A stretch of DNA of 64,000 nt, taken from the NCBI GenBank assembly GCA_907163345.1, contig CAJQUN010000055.1, forward strand, positions 2,790,001 to 2,854,000, given 5' to 3'. Shown here piece after piece: positions 1 through 10,940 of the stretch; the first letter of the stretch is position 1, and every line of letters starts with the position of its first letter. The position numbers and the translations under genes are program-made. The notes beneath the pieces are model-generated. The model was given only the letters and a program-made list of their open reading frames with translations, had not been told where the DNA came from and did no database searches. This stretch comes from Haberlea rhodopensis. Lineage: Eukaryota; Streptophyta; Magnoliopsida; Lamiales; Gesneriaceae.

Positions 1-297
1 ATTTTGGGTAGATATTTTAAAATTTGATACCAACTCGAATAAAATATTTTGGGTTTGGGTACATACACGAACCCGACTTTTAAAAAATATATCTATCCGA
101 TCGGATTGGGTCGAGTTGGGTATCCGTTATCAGGGACGAATCTAGCCCAAATATTTAGGGGATCAAAATTATTGTTTTTCATGGGATAAAAATAAGGTTA
201 ATTGAGCTTAAATCCCCAAACCTAAATTCAAAATTGTGTTTAGTTCCCATATAAGTCAAAACTTAATTTATACTCTCTAATTCAATCTTTTTGTTTT
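1..297. other. AT-rich non-coding DNA left of element A
   Basis: No gene is visible. Positions 40-135 are rich in short GGGT and TATCCG words that resemble the inner part of a small non-autonomous DNA transposon whose other end lies outside the window. The stretch from about 140 to 297 is plain AT-rich sequence that continues after element A at position 12114, as expected of the original insertion site. Confidence 0.4.
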
Positions 298-302
298 AAT
301 TC

Positions 303-1213
303 TGATACCCCGATAAGAGGTCGGTACGGCCTCGACCCTACTTCTTCGTCTGCTATACGTGCTCAGCTCAGGAGATATTTTCATGCTCTTGGAGGAACGT
401 ATTCTCATGAACTCAGCCTGGTATTTATCCTCATGAACTCAGCTCGGTGAACCAACCCGTAGCCTCAGCCCGGTACTTATCCTAATGAACTCAGCTCGGT
501 GAACCAACCTGTAGCCTTAGCTCGGTACTTATCTCTCTGTTCTCAGCTCAAAATGTATCTTCAACCCTACTTGGTCAGCCCCGGTTGTGATCGTAGGATT
601 CTTGCCTTGTGATAAGGCGGCGACCGGGCTGGTGTCCCAACTTTAAGCAATTCCACTAGTTTCTTCTTTTGCGTTGGCTGGGAGATACCCTGGGTAAATA
701 GTGTGGTCCCTCATCCGATCTGTATGTAACGAAATTTTATTCCCGACAGAGGACCACTCACGAATGGACCAATCAGAGAGGGACTAATATTCGGGGGATA
801 TTTTTCTAGTACTATCAAGATCTCGCAGGTGGTGCGTCGTACGAGGTGTATATTGCTTGTTGGTGGTCCCCACCCTCTAGGGTACAGTATTTGTCGGTGG
901 TCCCCACCCTCTGAAATACCGACACCTAGTGGAGTATCCCCGAGGCCCCCGTCAGCCGTAGCAGGTTGTTCTTCTCTCACCCTCATTATATATACGTGGG
1001 GGTCATCAGGTTTGAAGAAAGGAGAGACTCCCCGTCATTTTTCTCTATAGCTTTTATTCCCTATCCTATATCCTGACTTGGTCATCGGAGGGCCCCGTCG
1101 GAGAACCTCTTCGGCACCCTTCTAACATTTTTTTCTTTCAGGACAGCTCATCTCCGAAAAAGGAGGAGCTATTGTTAGCCGGGGAAGACACCCTACCAAA
1201 ATCCGAGGTAACA
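303..1213 (+). repeat. 5' LTR of element A
   Basis: A 911-bp LTR starting TG and ending CA, matched by the 901-bp copy at 11208-12108. A TATA-like stretch (TTATATATACG, about 985-996) is a plausible retrotransposon promoter. It contains short diverged direct repeats (CTCAGCTCGGTGAACCAACC near 429 and 489). The PBS starts immediately downstream. Confidence 0.92.
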
Positions 1214-1233
1214 ATTGGCGCCGTCTGTGGGAA
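1214..1233 (+). other. Primer binding site of element A
   Basis: TGGCGCCGTCTGTGGGAA lies 2 nt after the LTR end. The same sequence sits after the 5' LTR of element B. TGGCGCC-type primer sites are common in plant Ty3/gypsy elements of the Tat and Athila groups. Confidence 0.85.
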
Positions 1234-1239
1234 ATAGAG

Positions 1240-1803
1240 TGTAGGATCGAGCGCTTACCGCTTTACCAATAACTATAGTTAAGGGTAATGGCGCAACATC
1301 AATCTTTTCAACCATACACTGGCACAAGCGCCACGTGTTCGACCGATCACAAAGCAGAGGCAATTGTTGAACCCCAACAATCCATCCCCCAATAATTGCA
1401 CTCTCTGCAACTCATGGGAATCGAACACGCGACCTTGGCTCTGATACCAATTGTAGGATCTAGCGCTTACCGCTTTACCAATAACTATAGTTAAGGGTAA
1501 TGGTGCAACATCAATCTTTTCAACCATACACTGGCACAAGCGCCACGTGTTCGACCGATCACAAAGCAGAGGCAATTGTTGAACCCCAACAATCCCTCCC
1601 CCAATAATTGCACTCTCTGCAACTCATGGGAATCGAACACCCGACCTTGGCTCTGATACCAATTGTAGGATCGAGCGCTTACCGCTTTACCAATAACTAT
1701 AGTTAAGGGTAATGGTGCAACATCAATCTTTTCAACCATACACTGGCACAAGCGCCACGTGTTCGACCGATCACAAATCAGAGGCAATTGTTGAACCCCA
1801 ACA
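1240..1803 (-). mobile_element. Tandem TRIM retrotransposon (three LTRs, two internal regions)
   Basis: A terminal-repeat retrotransposon in miniature read on the minus strand. Three 140-bp LTRs lie at 1240-1379, 1452-1591 and 1664-1803, separated by two 72-bp internal segments (1380-1451 and 1592-1663). On the minus strand each LTR starts TGTTGGGG and ends CTACA. Each internal segment starts ATTGGTATCAGAGCC, a primer site for initiator tRNA-Met, and ends in a purine tract (TTGGGGGAGGGAT). The whole unit is flanked by the 5-bp duplication TAGAG (1235-1239, 1804-1808). It encodes no protein and must rely on enzymes of other elements. The LTR contains ACACGTGGC, a G-box/ABRE-like word. The three-LTR form suggests unequal recombination or a tandem cDNA. 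Confidence 0.92.
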
Positions 1804-1826
1804 TAGAGCATAAGGCGTTGATAAAA

Positions 1827-2264
1827 ATGGTAAACACGCGAAGAATGAACCAGGAGGCAAACAATGAACCCCGGGCACAGTCGGTCAACGGAATAGAGCC
1901 ACCACCTATGACGGGCATGACGGTGGGAGCCCTAACTTTTGAGCAACTCGCGCGCCTCATCTCAGTAACAGTAGAGAAAGCCATGAAGCGAGCTATGGAT
2001 CAGTCTGAAACCGGGGGAAAGCATTCGAGAAAATGAACGACCCGAGCATGTAGCCACATCTCACCATCCAGCCACTGGAAGTCCCAACCCCGAGGTTGAA
2101 GTGGAAGAGCTGAGAGATGAGGTCAGAGAGATGAGGAAGGGGATCGGGGGCATGGCGTCCCGAAGAAGGGCACTCCTTTCTCCCCAGAAATAGTTTGGGA
2201 GGAGCTCACAAACAACTTTCGACCCCCGAATGCTGGGGGATATGATGGAAGCACGGATCCGGAG
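1827..2264 (+). pseudogene. gag remnant of element A
   Basis: The ATG at 1827 starts a protein beginning MVNTRR and containing MTVGALTFEQLARLI, closely matching residues 1-50 of the Gag-Pol of element B. The frame is lost to a stop at 2034-2036, but Gag-like coding continues in other frames to NNFRPPNAG and the STDPE motif near 2262. At that point the reading jumps into the RNase H region of pol: about 900 codons present in element B (residues about 147 to 1053) are missing. Confidence 0.85.
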
Positions 2265-4316
2265 AAAAGCTGTGGGTTTACCTCTCGGCCACAGAGCATG
2301 CAGTCAGCTCTGTATTGATCAAACAGGAAGGATCAGACCAGAAACCGGTTTATTATGTCAGCCATGCTCTTCGAGGGGCGGAGCTCAGGTACCCAGAGGT
2401 AGAGAAGCTGGCATTAGCTCTGATTATAATTGCAATGAAGCTGAGATCGTATATCTTGTCCCACCTCGTCTAGGTATTAACAAATAGTCCAATGGGGAGG
2501 ATCATGACACAGCCCGATGTATCAGGAAGGCTGGTCAAGTGGACGATTGAGCTTGGTGAATATGGCATATCCTACCAGCCTAGGACGTCTATTAAAGGCC
2601 AAGCACTATCCGATTTTTTGGCAGAGATGATCGGATCTGAGCAGGAAGAGGCATGGAAAGTGTATGTTGATGGGGCCTCGAACAGCGAGTGGTGCGGAGT
2701 CGGAGTAGTATTGATCTCTCCGACTTGCGAGAAGATAAAAGTTGTGGTCAAGTTGGACTTCTGGGCTTCCAACAACGAGGCAGAGTATGATGCGGTACTA
2801 ATCGGGCTCAAATTTGCTCGGGATGTAGGCGCTAGTAGGATAGTCCTTCATTCTGACTCCCAACTAGCAGCCAGCAGGTGAAGGGGAATTTCGAGGTCAA
2901 GAGCAAAAAATTGATGGAATATTTGAGAGCAATCCAAGAAATGTCTGAAAACTTTTCTGAGTGGAGTATAGTACAGGTACCTAGGGAGGAGAACTACGAA
3001 GCAGACCAACTCGCAAAATTGGCCACCTCATTGGGGCCACTGTGCCAAAGGGAGGTCGTATTCCATACCGAGCTGACACCATCGACGCAGTCAAGGTTGA
3101 ATCCTCCCAGTATAGACAGCTGGATGACCCCCACCCTAAAATATATGAGGAACTCCGAGCTGCCTTCGGATAGGAATGAAGCAAGGAGGGTAAAGAGGCA
3201 TGCTTTCGGATTTGCTTTGGTCGGGGATACCTTGTACAATATATCTTTTGCGGGGCCTCTACTCGGTGCCTAACCGAGGAAGAGGCTAGATATGTACTTC
3301 ACGAAATACACGAGGGTTCCTGCGGGGATCACCTAGGGAGCCTAGCCCTGCCACAAAAAACTCTCATGGCCTAGTATTTTTGGCCTACTTTGAGGAGATG
3401 CAGTAAGAGTTGTGGCTACTTGCGATGGCTGCCAGAGGCATGGAAAATTCCAACCACAGTCAGCCCAATTCATGAAATTCATGGTAGCAGCTTGCCCATT
3501 CGACCAATGGGGGATGGATATCGTGGGACCTTTCCCCATCACCCCAAGGCAGAAGAAGTTCCTAATAGTGGCTATGGATTACTTTTCGAAGTTGGTTGAG
3601 GCCGAGGCCTTAGCCCGGATTACTGAAGAAGATGTGTTGAACTTCTTATGGAAGAATGTCGTATGTCGGTTTGGTGTGCCGAGGAAGTTGATTTTCGACA
3701 ATGGGAGACAATTCCAAGGACGAAAGCTGACCACCTGGTGCCAGGAGATGAAGATCGAGCAGGCTTTTACCTCCGTGGCCTACCCTCAGTGCAATGGGCA
3801 GGCGGAAGTCACGAACAGGTCTGTAGTGCAAGCATTGAATGCCAGGCTATATGGAGTGGGGAAGAACTAGGCTGATGAACTTCCTAGTGTACTATGGGCT
3901 TACCGAACCACACCCCGACCCCTACGGGGGACACCCTTCAGTATGGTCTATGGTTCGGAAGCAGTTTTGGCAGCAGAAATAGGAGCGACCTCGGCCAGGG
4001 TACAGGCTTATGATAGTGACAACGAAGGATGTCGAGTTCTAGACCTTGATATGATATGTGAAAAAAGAGAGAGGGCGGTAATCAGAATGGAGTCCTATCG
4101 AAACAAGGAATCAAGGCCTATAACAAATGAGTGATGCCTCGGAGTTTCCAGGTCGAAGATATTGTACTCAAAAAAGTTCAGTCAACGGAAGTCAGAAAAC
4201 TTGACCCTAAATGAGAAGGACCCTACAAAGTAGTTCAAAAGATGAGCTCTCGAGAATACTACTTGGAAGATGCAGAGGGAAGAAAGTTGAAGAGACCCTG
4301 GAATGCATTTCACCTT
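2265..4316 (+). pseudogene. pol remnant of element A (RNase H, archaeal-type RNase H, integrase)
   Basis: Translation in several frames gives KLWVYLSATEHAVSSVL (classical RNase H), then VYVDGASNSEWCG and SNNEAEYDAVLIG (second, archaeal-type RNase H, from about 2650). These are followed by the integrase core: WGMDIVGPFP at about 3508, FDNGRQFQG near 3690, and NGQAEVTNRS near 3795. The order and wording match residues 1053-1744 of element B. Stops and frameshifts occur near 2485, 2880, 3270, 3370, 3868 and 4132. The sequence ends where a TRIM inserted at 4318, in the last codons of pol. Confidence 0.9.
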
Positions 4317-4322
4317 AGAAGA

Positions 4323-4674
4323 TGTTGGGGTTCGACAATTGTCTCTGCTTTGTGATCGGTCGAACACGTGGCGCTTGTGCCAGTGTATGGTTGAAAAGAT
4401 TGATGTTGCGCCATTACCCTTAACTATAGTTATTGGTAAAGCGGTAAGCGCTCGATCCAACAATTGGTATCAGAGCCAAGGTCGCGTATTCGATTCTCAT
4501 GAGTTGCAGAGAATGCAATTATTGGGGGAGGGATTGTTGGGGTTCAACAATTGCCTCTGCTTTGTGATCGGTCGAACACGTGGCGCTTGTGCCAGTGTAT
4601 GGTTGAAAAGATTGATGTTGCACCATTACCCTTAACTATAGTTATTGGTAAAGCGGTAAGCGCTCGATCCTACA
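4323..4674 (+). mobile_element. TRIM retrotransposon
   Basis: Same family as 1240-1803 but with the usual two LTRs and on the plus strand. LTRs of 140 bp lie at 4323-4462 and 4535-4674, with a 72-bp interior that starts ATTGGTATCAGAGCC (tRNA-iMet primer site) and ends in the purine tract TTGGGGGAGGGAT. The TSD is GAAGA at 4318-4322 and 4675-4679. The two LTRs differ at about four positions. It sits in the final codons of the pol gene of element A. The small open frames inside are a by-product of the repeat, not genes. Confidence 0.93.
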
Positions 4675-4917
4675 GAAGATATTACTTAGGGCTGCTTACC
4701 GGGCCGGGTCAAACCGGACCCGGCCCGGATTCGGACCGTTAAGTCCGGTCCAAAACCGGAACCGGATTTAACGGTTCCGGTTCGCCCCGAAACCGGTTAG
4801 AAACCGGTCCGGGGCGGTTCCGAAGAACCAAACCGGTAGGACCGCCGGTTCCGGTCCTACCGGTCCGGTTCCGATTCCGAAACCGGAACCGGTAGATTAT
4901 AAAAAAAATTAAAAATT

Positions 4918-5019
4918 GTTGAAGGCAACGTTAACATTTGTTAACGTTGCCTTCAACGTTAACAATGTTAACGTTATTGTTAACGTTGGCAACGGCTCTT
5001 AGCCGTTGCCAACGTTAAC
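4918..5019. repeat. Stacked hairpins in the left sub-terminal part of the hAT
   Basis: Positions 4918-4957 form two perfect 19-bp arms with a 2-nt loop. A 21-nt palindrome built on AACGTTAACA follows, then 4979-5019 gives two perfect 19-bp arms with a 3-nt loop. All share the word GTTAACGTT. Confidence 0.85.
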
Positions 5020-5064
5020 TTTTAATTTTTTTTTTTTTAAAATTTTTAATAAAAAAAAAAAAAC

Positions 5065-5072
5065 TATAAATA
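5065..5072 (+). promoter_or_regulatory. TATA box of the hAT transposase gene
   Basis: TATAAATA lies 122 bp before the transposase ATG at 5187, downstream of the hairpin cluster and an A/T-run spacer. The distance allows a short 5' leader. Confidence 0.6.
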
Positions 5073-5186
5073 GGGGATGTTGTGTTGTGTATTGTTTCAT
5101 AACAATTCTTGTAACGAAAATTACTTCACTCTCATATTTTTCTCTCAATTGTGCTATTTACAATTTACTTATAGTCTTATATCATA

Positions 5187-7413
5187 ATGGCATCTTCATC
5201 TAGCAGTGGTGCTGGTCGTAGCCGGGGTCGTAGTCGGGGTCTCGTTCCGGGTCGTCTATCACTGAGTTCATCTTCTGCAATGAATTTGCCTGTGCCAATT
5301 CCTGAGTTAAATGAAAGTTATGATTTTTTGCTGATGTTGGTGGTTCTTCTATGAATGTCGAACCACAACAACCCCAACAACCTGCCGAACCTGTTGCTGC
5401 CCAACCCCAAGAAAGACAACATGTGGAGTCATCCGGAGCCACTACAGCAGCAAGTAGACTACCTACTCGTGCAAAAAGAAGTAAGATATGGGATCACTTT
5501 GAACTCGGTCAAAAAGAAGGTACTAATGAATCTGTTGCAATATGTAAATTATGTAAGATCCAGTATTCATATAAAGCCGGTGGTTCCAGTGGAGGCACCG
5601 GAACATTTAAAAAACACTTAGTAAAAAAACATAATTTTGATGAGACAACATTACAACCATTAAATCGAGAAGCAACACAAGCACAAATTAATGTTCTTAC
5701 TGGCACGAATTTTATTTTAACTGCTGAAATTAATCGTAGGTCACTTGTTAGATATGTGATCAGATGTGAACTACCTTTTATACAAGCTGAACGTGCTGGT
5801 TTTATTGAATTTGCTTCGTCTATACAACCCATGTTTAAACATATATCCAGGCACACACTAAAAAGAAATTGTACGGATGTATTTGTTGAATATAGAAATA
5901 CATTGTTTCAACATCTTTCTAGTTTGCCTTGTAGGGTTAGTTTAACAACTGATATTTGGACAAATGTAAATTCTGATTCATATCTTGTTGTCACTTGTCA
6001 TTGGATTGATGATAATTGGTGTATGCAAAAAAGGATTTTGTCTTTAGATGAGTTAGATTGTGCACATACTGGTTATGTAATTGCTAAATATGTATTCAAC
6101 ACTTGTAGACATTATGGAATTCAGGATAAGGTATTTTCAATCACATTAGACAATGCTGCGAATAACAATGCTGCGATGCGTGATTTAAAGACCTATCTTA
6201 AACCAATGTTTGATGGTATTTTTTTTTCATGTTAGATGTGCATGTTATGTGATTAATTTGGCTGTTAAAGTTGGTTATGAGGACAATCACTCAGCATGTA
6301 TTGACAAAATGAAATACTGCGCTAAATGGTTACGCACGAGCCGTGTTAAGCGTGATTGGAAACAATTATGTTTATCTAATGGTTTAAAGCATCTTCTTTT
6401 TCCATCACCAATAGAAACTAGGTGGAATTCGTTGTACAATTTGTTGCATGCTATGTTACCTTACAAAGATATTTTAACTCCATTTTATAATTCATATCAA
6501 ATGCCTGATAGCGATGAAAGTATTTATTTGACTGATGAGGATTGGGAATTTGTTGAAAATTGTGTATCATTGTTAGGTACTTTCAAAGAAGCGACGGAAC
6601 GTTTCTCTGGTGTTACTTATCCAACTTCAGTTTATTTTCTTCCTTTAGTATTTAACATGTTTGATAAATTTATAGAATTTAGAGATGACTATGACTTGCA
6701 TGCTTTTGTTAGTGCAATGGAAACTAAATTTATAAAGTATTGGGAACAAATCCCACCCGTGCACTGCATCGCAACATTGCTAGATCCTAGTCAATGTTTA
6801 ACTTCATTTGAGATATTTTTTGAATATTATGCTAAATTTTTGGGGAAGGTTGTTGACGATCAAAAGACGTCTACAATGCAATCTCTCCAAAATATGTTTC
6901 AATTGTATTATAATCAACAGGCAAGTGAATCATCGCAACAAATGCCTGTTGAAGAACAACCCCAAGCTCAATCTAAAGGTGGGGGCATCAATTTGCTTAG
7001 ACTGCTGGGCAGGAAAAAACTTAAGGGAAAAGGACCTTCTACTAGCACGTCGACTGAGTTGCAAATTTATCTGAATTATCAATCTAACCGAAGACAACTT
7101 CGACGTCTTACAATGGTGGAAGTCCAATGCAGCACAATTCCCTATCTTAGCCAAAATGGCTAGAGACGTGTATGCTGTACAAGCTTCAAGCGTCGCTTCT
7201 GAATCGGCATTCTCAACATGCGGCCGTATTATTGGAGACTACAGAAGTAGTCTATCAGCTGATTCGTTATGCATGCTCACGTTACTTAAAGATTGGTTTG
7301 AAGCAGAATGCAAAAATAGAAGAGATGGGACGGTTGACGAATTCGTAAATCATTATGACGAGCAAGAAGAAGAGATAGCCAAAACAATACTTATCAATTA
7401 TGAAGACTGCTAA
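5187..7413 (+). pseudogene. hAT transposase with BED zinc finger (RICESLEEPER-like), frameshifted
   Basis: The likely start is the ATG at 5187 (MASSSSSSGAG). In order are a BED-type zinc finger (IWDHFEL, CKLCK and HLVKKH around 5480-5640), the catalytic core with TTDIWTN (near 5945) and SITLDNAANN (near 6140), TRWNSLYN near 6420, and the C-terminal hAT dimerisation domain (SSVASESAFSTCGR near 7190-7225). Whole length is about 740 codons, normal for the family. At least three frameshifts break it: in the T run near 5322-5327, in the T run near 6219-6228, and near 7080. The protein would have cut and pasted the element in the nucleus; this copy cannot make it. The hATC motif SSVASESAFST is a family signature, so the assignment is firm. 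Confidence 0.93.
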
Positions 7414-7584
7414 GTACTAAATTGTAATATTTTTTTATTTAGATTTTCAATTGTCATGTCTTTACAATTATTTGTATGCTAGAAGTATTTAAACACATAG
7501 ACATGTTTAAATAACCCATAAAAATTGTTAAATTTCTAAACCCTTTAAAAATTACCACTTTATTTAGATTTTTTTTTTTTTAAA

Positions 7585-7690
7585 TGAGGCGTAACTACGC
7601 CACTTTGGAGGCGTAGTTACGCCTCTTAAAAAAAAAAACCGTAGCTTAGGCGTAGCTACGCCTGAATGGGGCGTAGTTACGCCTCATTAA
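7585..7690. repeat. GGCGTAGTTACGCC palindromes, right sub-terminal part of the hAT
   Basis: GAGGCGTAACTACGCC is followed 8 nt later by its exact reverse complement, then AGGCGTAGCTACGCCT (itself a palindrome) and another GGCGTAGTTACGCC. They mirror the hairpin cluster at the other end of the element but use a different sequence. Confidence 0.8.
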
Positions 7691-7961
7691 AAAAAAAAAA
7701 AGCGAAAATCCGATAAACCTCCGAATCAAACCGGAACCGGTTGGAACCGGAACCGGTTCGATCCGGTTCCTTACCGGACCGGACTGGTTCCGCCCATAAC
7801 GGGGCCGGAACCGGCCGGTTCCGGACCGGACCGGACCGGTTCCAACCAGTAAGCAGCCTTAATATTACTCTTAAGTACGTGTATTTCTTTGATGTATGAG
7901 CTCATGGCAACAAGTTCTTAAATGAAGTATTATTCTGAAATATCGTCCAATGAATAACCTG

Positions 7962-8474
7962 ATGAAAAAGTTAAGGTTCGCCCTGACTACAAAAGTTAAG
8001 GTCCGCCCGACTATATAAAAGTTAAGGTCTGCCCTGACTATAAAAGTTAAAATCCGCCCTGACTATGAAAAAGTTAAGGTCCGCCCTGACTATGAAAAAG
8101 TTAATGTCCGCCCTGACTATAAAAGTAAGGTCCTGACTATGAAAAAGATAAGGTCGCCCTGACTATGAAAAAGTTAAGGTCCGCCCTGACTATAAAAGTT
8201 AAGGTCCGCCCTGACTATAAAAGTAAGGTCCGTCCTGACTATGAAAAAGTTAAGGTCCGCCCTGACTATGAAAGTTAAGGTCTTTCCTGACTATGAAAAA
8301 GTTAAGGTCCGTCCTGACTATAAAAGTTAAGGTCCGCCCTAACTATGAAAAAGTTAAGGTACGCCCTGATTATAAAAGTTAAGGTCCGCCCTGACTATAG
8401 AAGTTAAGCTCTGCATTGACTATGAAAAAGTTAAGGTCCGCCCTGACTATAAAAGTTAAGGTCCGCCCTGACTA
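7962..8474 (+). repeat. Tandem array of a 26-27-bp unit in element A
   Basis: About 19 copies of a unit like AAGTTAAGGTCCGCCCTGAC plus TATAAA or TATGAAAA, with small length differences. It lies between the end of pol and the antisense gene, exactly where element B has its unrelated 58-59-bp array. Tandem repeats at this position are a known trait of Tat/Ogre-type elements. Confidence 0.92.
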
Positions 8475-8832
8475 AGTGGTGATGGTCAGCCCAGACAAAC
8501 ATCTACTACCGGGGTCCGCCCCAGGCACGGCAGGCACGGAATTATCGCGTCGCCCGCACTAGAGTTCAGATCAAACAAGAGTCATTTACTAATGTTTATT
8601 CTGTGGAGTTCAAACAGGTCAGTCCTATTCTATATTGAATTGCAGAATTATTTTAGAAGTTATTCTAGAGTTTGTCAGCCCTGTTGTTACTTCATTCTTC
8701 CTAGGACCATACAACAACTCGGCAAAAATAAATGTTTCATTAAATAAAAATGTACAACAGCGCGAAGACTACAAACTAGATCGCCCTTGGTTCAAACAAA
8801 CAAAAAAAAAAGAGGGGTAAGGGTATACAGTC

Positions 8833-10830
8833 TTATCGGTCATCCTGATCTATGAAGTCAGGAGGGATGGTGGTCATAATGGCCTGGAGATCCAAGAAGT
8901 CGTCCAGGTCTTGATCCTCCGGAGGAAAGCCCTGCGCTTTGAATTGATCCTTACAGCCCTCGAAGCCAAGGTTGAGAAACCGAAACGCCTTCACTGCAAG
9001 GAGCCTCTGAACTCCTCCGACTTCAGGAAAGCATCCTTCCGCCCGACTTCTTCAGCGATGTAGGCCTCCAACTCCGAGCGAGCCCGGCTTAGCTCTGCAG
9101 TAGAGTTGGTCAAAATCATATCCTTCTCCGACAAGGCAGAGCGGAGTCGATCCACCTCTGCACAATACTTAGTCAACTTAGTCTCTACAGTCGTGAGTCG
9201 TTTTGCCTGCAGCGCATGGACCTCTCTTAGATCAGCTTCGGCAGCTTCAGCTCGGTCTGTAGCCTCTCAGACTTTCTTCCTGGCATCTGACGAGGACTAG
9301 CCATAATTGGATCCCCTGCGAACACTTTCACGCAGCATTATTAAGCCCTGGAGAATGGTAGAATAATAAGAGGATATATAAATCAAATGGGGTCAAGTAA
9401 GATCAGTACGAACATTTACCGATAGAGCTCGGGCTAGCCCTTCCTGGGCCAGAGGCCTCCACTTCATCCATGCCATGGTTTGTTGATCCGCGCCCGTGGT
9501 AATGCACTCCAAGACCTCAGCCGGTAGTTCGAAGACAGGACCAGTAATCAGGCTGGTGGATTGGGTGTACTCCACGGGGAGGCCGGGAGAGCTGGCCCTG
9601 TCGAGCTAGCCGACTGCGCGCGACGCTTCAACCCGAGGTGCTGGAGAGGTGGCCACTTCTTCCCGATCCGAGGTGATGGGGGCTTTCCCAGCTCTTTTTA
9701 TCTTACGCATCGAGGGGACGTCACCCCCGCTCTCTTCTGATTGGAGGACGACTACAGGGGCAACGTGGGGAGCAGAAGGGGGTGAGGAGGCTCGCTCTTC
9801 AACTCGGGTCCTAGGAGCAGCCCTCCCTTTCCTTTATTCTGAGAGACCATGGGGAGAGCATCTGGTTAAATGACATGGCACCTGCACATAAACGTAATGC
9901 ATAAATAAATAAAGGGGCAAGGGGACAAATAGAAATTGAGCTCAGGTTAGTGAGGAGCACCAGGAGGAGGACTAGCCGGGTAAGAGCTCAGCCTATAGCG
10001 CCTGAGTACGTCATCTCGGATCGGAATGGTTGTATCAAATTGTCGACCCCAATGGCTGACATAACCCTCTGGTAGAATATTTCTTCTTTATATCGAGGCG
10101 GAAGAGGACGACTCTCGGGGAGAGAATCTCTCCAGGCCATGGGGCAAGACCAAGGTCGGGGTGGTTTAACAAAGAAGTATGTTTCTTTCCATCCTTTGTG
10201 AGAACTTGAGATTTTCTCCAAGAACTTACACGATGGCCTAGACCCGAAGTAGAACAGCCCAGGAGAGGCGGTGGTCTTGACATGGAAAAAATAATGCAGA
10301 AGAGGATGAGAGAATGGGAGATTCAGAGATTGGAACAAGGCGGCGGGCGCCCATGCTCTGGTAGGAGTTTGGACTGAGCTGACTGAGGGAGACGCAGAAA
10401 TAGCTGGAAAGACCTTGGTACAAAGAAGGAATAGGTAAGTGCGGTCCACTCCTAATTTGTTCAACGAAGAAAGGAAAAAATCCCAACGGGGAACATAAGG
10501 GCGGTCACCCAACCTAGGTATTCGTACCTCGTGGTCAGGAGGAATGAAGTGAGAGCGGAGAAGTCTCAGCCTCAGCCTCAGTCGAGACACGGGAACTGAG
10601 GACCTCGTACCATGGTAGTCTAGCCCGAACCAGATCTCGAGGATCAACCTCGAAGTTCTGGGGGGATGGTTCACGGCTAGGACGAGGAAGGACTTAAAGA
10701 AGGGGGACGGCGGTAACAAACTTCCCCACAGGGCCACTATGGGTCGGGGGCTCAAAAGCCCAGACCCCGAGGCATCTGCAGCCGATCCCCTGAGGGCGGC
10801 CCCGGAAGTGGAAGAAGTTGAATTTGACAT
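8833..10830 (-). pseudogene. Antisense gene of element A (gypsy-type PF04195-like protein), three exons, broken
   Basis: Encoded against the direction of gag-pol. The ATG at 10830 gives MSNSTSSTSG, the same N-terminus as the antisense gene of element B. Exon 1 (10830 to about 9961) carries the family body: VDRTYLFLLCTKVF in a shifted frame, GLFYFGSRPSCKFLEKI and KGWKETYFFVKPPRPW. Intron 1 is about 9960-9882 (GT..AG). Exon 2 is 9881-9420 (PVEYTQSTSLITG, WMKWRPLAQEGLARALS). Intron 2 is 9419-9348. Exon 3 runs 9347-8833 and is a coiled coil (EVDRLRSALSEKD) ending DDFLDLQAIM and PPDF. Both introns fall where element B has them. Breaks: a frameshift near 10030, and stops in exons 2 and 3 (near 9605, 9300 and 9270). 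Function is unknown; PF04195 is named only as a putative gypsy-type transposon protein. Confidence 0.85.
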
Positions 10831-10940
10831 AAAAGAAAGTTAAGCAGAATCGAAGAACTTACAAAAGGTCGGAGCGTGCGAGAAGAGCAGGAGGAGACGG
10901 ACAGCGTGAGAAAAGTGGTGCAAATGAGGGGAATTGGGGA

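Larger units (their letters stand above)
4687..7861 (+). mobile_element. hAT DNA transposon, 3.2 kb
   Basis: The ends form 13-bp terminal inverted repeats, TAGGGCTGCTTAC on the left and the complement of TAAGGCTGCTTAC on the right. They are flanked by the 8-bp duplication ATATTACT at 4679-4686 and 7862-7869, as expected for hAT elements. Sub-terminal zones (about 4700-4890 and 7715-7850) are packed with CCGGTT and ACCGG words, likely transposase binding sites. Further in lie strong hairpins on both sides. The single gene encodes a broken transposase. The element inserted 12 bp to the right of the TRIM, using its last TSD base as the first base of its own target. Confidence 0.94.

Noticed and set aside
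1240..1803. tRNA-derived SINE (TGGTATCAGAG as A box, GTTCGATTCC as B box)
   Set aside because: The words sit exactly after a 140-bp terminal repeat and before a purine tract, with 5-bp TSD around paired repeats. The LTR-PBS-PPT-LTR plan explains all features; a SINE does not.
1279..1811. Repeated 98-110-codon frames (CASVWLKRLM type) that recur at 4303-4742
   Set aside because: They lie in TRIM LTRs and recur only because the LTR is repeated. TRIMs are non-coding by definition, and the frames run across LTR borders.
7962..8474. Regular short direct repeats resembling a CRISPR array
   Set aside because: There are no unique spacers, the units abut each other, there are no cas genes, and the DNA is plant nuclear; this is a simple tandem array.
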